Translations under genes and position numbers: made by a program
The notes under the pieces: generated by a model
Databases searched by the model: none
What the model saw: only the letters and a program-made list of their open reading frames with translations
Told to the model about the DNA's origin: nothing
NCBI GenBank assembly: GCA_017619795.1
Contig: JAFZRP010000111.1
Span: 1-41,930 of the forward strand
DNA length: 41,930 nt
Source: Treponema sp.
GTDB taxonomy: Bacteria > Spirochaetota > Spirochaetia > Treponematales > Treponemataceae
Direction of reading: 5' to 3'
In this document: positions 39,488 to 41,930 of the stretch, piece after piece
How positions within the stretch are numbered: the stretch's first letter is position 1
Layout of the letters: every line of letters begins with the position of its first letter

Positions 39488-41440
39488 ATGAAAACTATTG
39501 CCGTTATCCTTCCAAATCTAGTAATGGAATACAGCTACGACTTCCTTAGGGGAATTTCGTCTTTTGCAAAGGATAAAGATGTTAAATTTATCATTGCGCA
39601 GACCAAAATACCTCACAGTACAATCTGTATTTTTGACTATCAGTATTGGACATCGATGGAGTTTCTCCGCTCCGATGAAATTGATGCAATAATTGTTGCA
39701 ACAGGAATTTATTGCGGAACTCCAGAGCTTGAATACGATAATTTTATAAATGCGGTAAAAAAGTTCAGCTCAAAACCGGTAGTTTCAATTTCTATTGAGC
39801 TGGAGCTTGAAGGCGATAATTTTCATTCCGTTCTTATTGACTGTAAAAAATCCTTCCGCCAGACAGTAGAGCACCTGAAAAATGTTCATAACTGTAAAAA
39901 AATCGGTTTCTTGTCTGCCAATTCAACAAACTCAAGGGAAGCCTTTGAACGCTTTGACGCATTCAAGGAAGCTCTTGCAGATAACGGACTTGAGTTTGAT
40001 CCTGAATTAGTTTGGGACGGCGGTTTTACAGACTTTAATGCAGAAAAAGTATTTGGCGAAAAAATCAAATCGCGAAAGGACGTTACTTTTGATGCAATTG
40101 TTTCTGCTAACGATATGATGGCTATAGGCTGTATGCGCGTTCTTGAAAAAATTGGTATAAGGGTTCCGGGCGAGCTTAAAATCATAGGCTTTGATGATTC
40201 TCCTGTAGCAACTCTTTCAAAACCGAAGCTTTCTACAGTCAATCAGCAGATTATGAATCAGGGCTACGAAGCTGCAGAAATGGCCTGGGACCTTGTTTGT
40301 GACGTTTCAGTTCCTAAAGTTCATTATACCCAGCTTTCTGCAAAGTACAGACAGACTTGTGGTTGTGTTTCTATGACAAACCAGCTTTGTGAATACAAGG
40401 ATTTCCGTGGAGTTACCTGTGGTGAAGTAGACCGAAACAGTACAAATCTTTTTAAGTTTGTAAACGATCTTGATTACAAAAACAACCTCATCACCATTAT
40501 GGATATGCTCCGTGGTGCAAATACACTGCGTCAGCTTTTCTACAACCTTAAGTTTATTATTCGCGAGATTGATTTTTCATCAATATCACTCAATTTCTAC
40601 CGCGAACCTATTTTCCTCGATTCTACAGATGATATTACGCTGCCAAAGGAAATGGAAATGTATATGTTCTCCGATAGAGATAACGATAAGGATTATTTCC
40701 GTCCGGGTATTTTCTTTAATCCAAGGGAAAAGCTTTTTGCAACGAACGAGTTTTCAGATAACCCTGGCGTATATGTTTTCCAGCCGATTTTCTGCGGTGA
40801 GTCGAATTACGGCTTTATGATTTGCCGTGTTACTGGAACCGAGTTTGCAAATTACAACGTTTACTTGAAGATTATAAGTACAGCCGTTTCTCAGGCATTT
40901 GAGTATACCGAGAGGATTAACGAAACCGAACAGCTCGAAAACGAAAATGCAAAGCTTATGCAGGAAACAAAGCTGGATGAACTTACCGGAATCAGAAACA
41001 GGCGCGGCTTCTACGAGGCTGGTCAGCAGACGCTCGATATTATGCAGGAAAAGAGTTCTGCCGGTATTGTTTTCTTTATGGATGTTGATAATCTTAAGAC
41101 AATAAACGATACCTATGGCCACGATATGGGAGACAGAGCGCTTAGACTTCAGGCAAAGGTTCTGAAAGAAATCTTTGGTGCGTCTGACGTAATTGGAAGA
41201 ATTGGCGGTGATGAATTTGGTGTTGTTGCCCTTGGTCTTTTGAAGGAACAGGTTGAAGAGGTTAAACAAAAGATTGAAGAGGCAGATAAAAAAGCTGCCG
41301 AAAAAGAGGGACTTCCGTTTACGCTTTCAATTAGTGTTGGTGCCGCCGACCTTGAAGCTTCAACTGTTCTTAAAAAGCTGCTTACTGTTGCTGACAAAGA
41401 GATGTACATAGAAAAGAGAAAAAAGCATGGAAAACAGTGA
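39488..41440 (+). CDS. LacI-type ligand-binding domain fused to a GGDEF diguanylate cyclase
   Basis: A 650-residue cytoplasmic signalling protein with no HTH, TM helix or signal peptide. Residues 1-~300 are a LacI/GalR-type periplasmic-binding-protein fold (TIAVILPNLVMEYSYDFLRG…, KIGFLSANSTNSREAFERFDAFK, IVSANDMMAIG, GFDDSP), which binds sugars or purines in repressors. Residues ~310-480 are a GAF-like region, then a short coiled coil (INETEQLENENAKLMQETK) and a C-terminal GGDEF domain with intact GGDEF at 573-577; the I-site Arg is absent. A ligand-controlled cyclase making c-di-GMP is inferred. It overlaps the following helicase gene by 14 nt and has a palindrome-flanked promoter. Confidence 0.9.
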   Translation: MKTIAVILPNLVMEYSYDFLRGISSFAKDKDVKFIIAQTKIPHSTICIFDYQYWTSMEFLRSDEIDAIIVATGIYCGTPELEYDNFINAVKKFSSKPVVSISIELELEGDNFHSVLIDCKKSFRQTVEHLKNVHNCKKIGFLSANSTNSREAFERFDAFKEALADNGLEFDPELVWDGGFTDFNAEKVFGEKIKSRKDVTFDAIVSANDMMAIGCMRVLEKIGIRVPGELKIIGFDDSPVATLSKPKLSTVNQQIMNQGYEAAEMAWDLVCDVSVPKVHYTQLSAKYRQTCGCVSMTNQLCEYKDFRGVTCGEVDRNSTNLFKFVNDLDYKNNLITIMDMLRGANTLRQLFYNLKFIIREIDFSSISLNFYREPIFLDSTDDITLPKEMEMYMFSDRDNDKDYFRPGIFFNPREKLFATNEFSDNPGVYVFQPIFCGESNYGFMICRVTGTEFANYNVYLKIISTAVSQAFEYTERINETEQLENENAKLMQETKLDELTGIRNRRGFYEAGQQTLDIMQEKSSAGIVFFMDVDNLKTINDTYGHDMGDRALRLQAKVLKEIFGASDVIGRIGGDEFGVVALGLLKEQVEEVKQKIEEADKKAAEKEGLPFTLSISVGAADLEASTVLKKLLTVADKEMYIEKRKKHGKQ

Positions 41441-41930
41441 TAGTTCTACTGAAAAGGATATTGAACAATATCTTTCCGTGCTGAACGAAGAACAGCTTGC
41501 TGCAGTTACTCACGAAGGAAATCCACTGCTCATTCTGGCTGGAGCCGGCTCCGGAAAAACCCGCGTAATTACTACAAAAATTGCTTATCTCATAAATCAG
41601 AAAAACGTAAATCCGTATTCAATTCTTTCGGTAACGTTTACTAAAAAAGCCGCCGACGAAATGCGAACTCGTGCAGTTGCCATGGATGAACGGGCAGCTT
41701 ATTCACAGATAAGAACCTTCCATTCGTTTGGTTCCTGGTTTTTGCGCCGCTATTCCGAAGAAGCAGGGCTTGTCCCGTCGTTTACAGTTTATGATGATGA
41801 TGATATGGCGATTCTTGTAAAAAAGGCAGTGCCAGCTCTTTCGAAAAAAGAAGCACAGGCAGCGGCTCGCGAGATTTCGCTTGCTAAGGATTACTGTCTT
41901 TTACCCGGTGATGATTTAACCTTCATCGGC
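41427..41930 (+). CDS. UvrD/PcrA-family 3'-5' DNA helicase, N-terminal part (partial)
   Basis: The first 168 codons of a superfamily 1 helicase running off the right edge. The N-terminus has the Q-motif (LNEEQLAAVTHEGNPLLILAG), Walker A AGAGSGKTRVITTKIAYL and motif Ia (VTFTKKAADEMRTR), followed by the RTFHSFGSWFLRR motif. These are diagnostic of UvrD/PcrA/Rep helicases in repair and replication restart. No stop falls inside the window. ATG 41427 overlaps the GGDEF gene by 14 nt, so it is probably coupled to it. Confidence 0.93.
   Translation, partial: MENSDSSTEKDIEQYLSVLNEEQLAAVTHEGNPLLILAGAGSGKTRVITTKIAYLINQKNVNPYSILSVTFTKKAADEMRTRAVAMDERAAYSQIRTFHSFGSWFLRRYSEEAGLVPSFTVYDDDDMAILVKKAVPALSKKEAQAAAREISLAKDYCLLPGDDLTFIG

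Overview
The window looks like a chromosomal segment of a Treponema-type spirochaete, probably a gut or rumen species. The evidence is the mix of low-GC coding sequence, many lipoproteins with relaxed lipoboxes, periplasmic-flagellum genes (fliS, an flgN-like gene), an Mla-type lipid transporter, LolA/RodZ-like envelope genes and a cellobiose/beta-glucoside diet (GH94 phosphorylase, GH3 glucosidase). No rRNA, tRNA, CRISPR array, IS element or phage gene was seen. The organism call is inference from gene content.

Layout. 1-2880: end of a sugar ABC permease, a structured intergenic stretch with a terminator, then a promoter and cellobiose phosphorylase. 2881-6500: dacA and mnmG, divergent from a 107-bp region in which both promoters lie almost on the start codons. 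6505-12430: one transcription unit with its own promoter and terminator, encoding a membrane GGDEF-EAL protein, a seven-bladed WD40 propeller fused to a probable outer-membrane beta-barrel, a small lipoprotein and a large InlB-repeat lipoprotein. The first three genes overlap by ATGA. 12488-17115: dapA, an adenosine-deaminase-like gene, asd, and a six-TM adenylate cyclase. 17132-21320 (minus): mlaE-mlaF-mlaD, a TPR lipoprotein and a methyltransferase. 21431-23374 (minus): a Uup-type ABC-F ATPase carrying an in-frame GC-rich palindromic insertion. 23419-28776: an exported tyrosine-phosphatase-fold protein lacking its catalytic cysteine, a soluble [FeFe]-hydrogenase-like/chemoreceptor fusion, and a membrane-anchored nuclease with a Lys-rich tail. 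28841-32387: GH3 beta-glucosidase and a CDF metal exporter. 32397-33979 (minus): fliS, flgN-like, folA. 34028-39450: ftsH, then lolA-like, rodZ-like and rimO. 39461-41930: a LacI-type sensor fused to GGDEF, overlapping the start of a UvrD/PcrA helicase that runs off the window.

The most notable items are four. (1) A two-ferredoxin / H-cluster-like / FeS / MCP fusion that looks like a cytoplasmic redox or H2 chemoreceptor. (2) A perfect 18-bp inverted repeat spanning the start codon of the nuclease gene, with a -10 element inside its left arm, so start-site choice could decide whether the message is translatable. (3) The c-di-GMP enzyme / WD40-barrel / lipoprotein operon. (4) A recurrent leaderless promoter design (TATAAT 6-9 nt before ATG, no Shine-Dalgarno) at dacA, mnmG, uup, lolA and the LacI-GGDEF gene. 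Second-messenger signalling is dense: two GGDEF proteins, one EAL domain and one class III cyclase in 42 kb.
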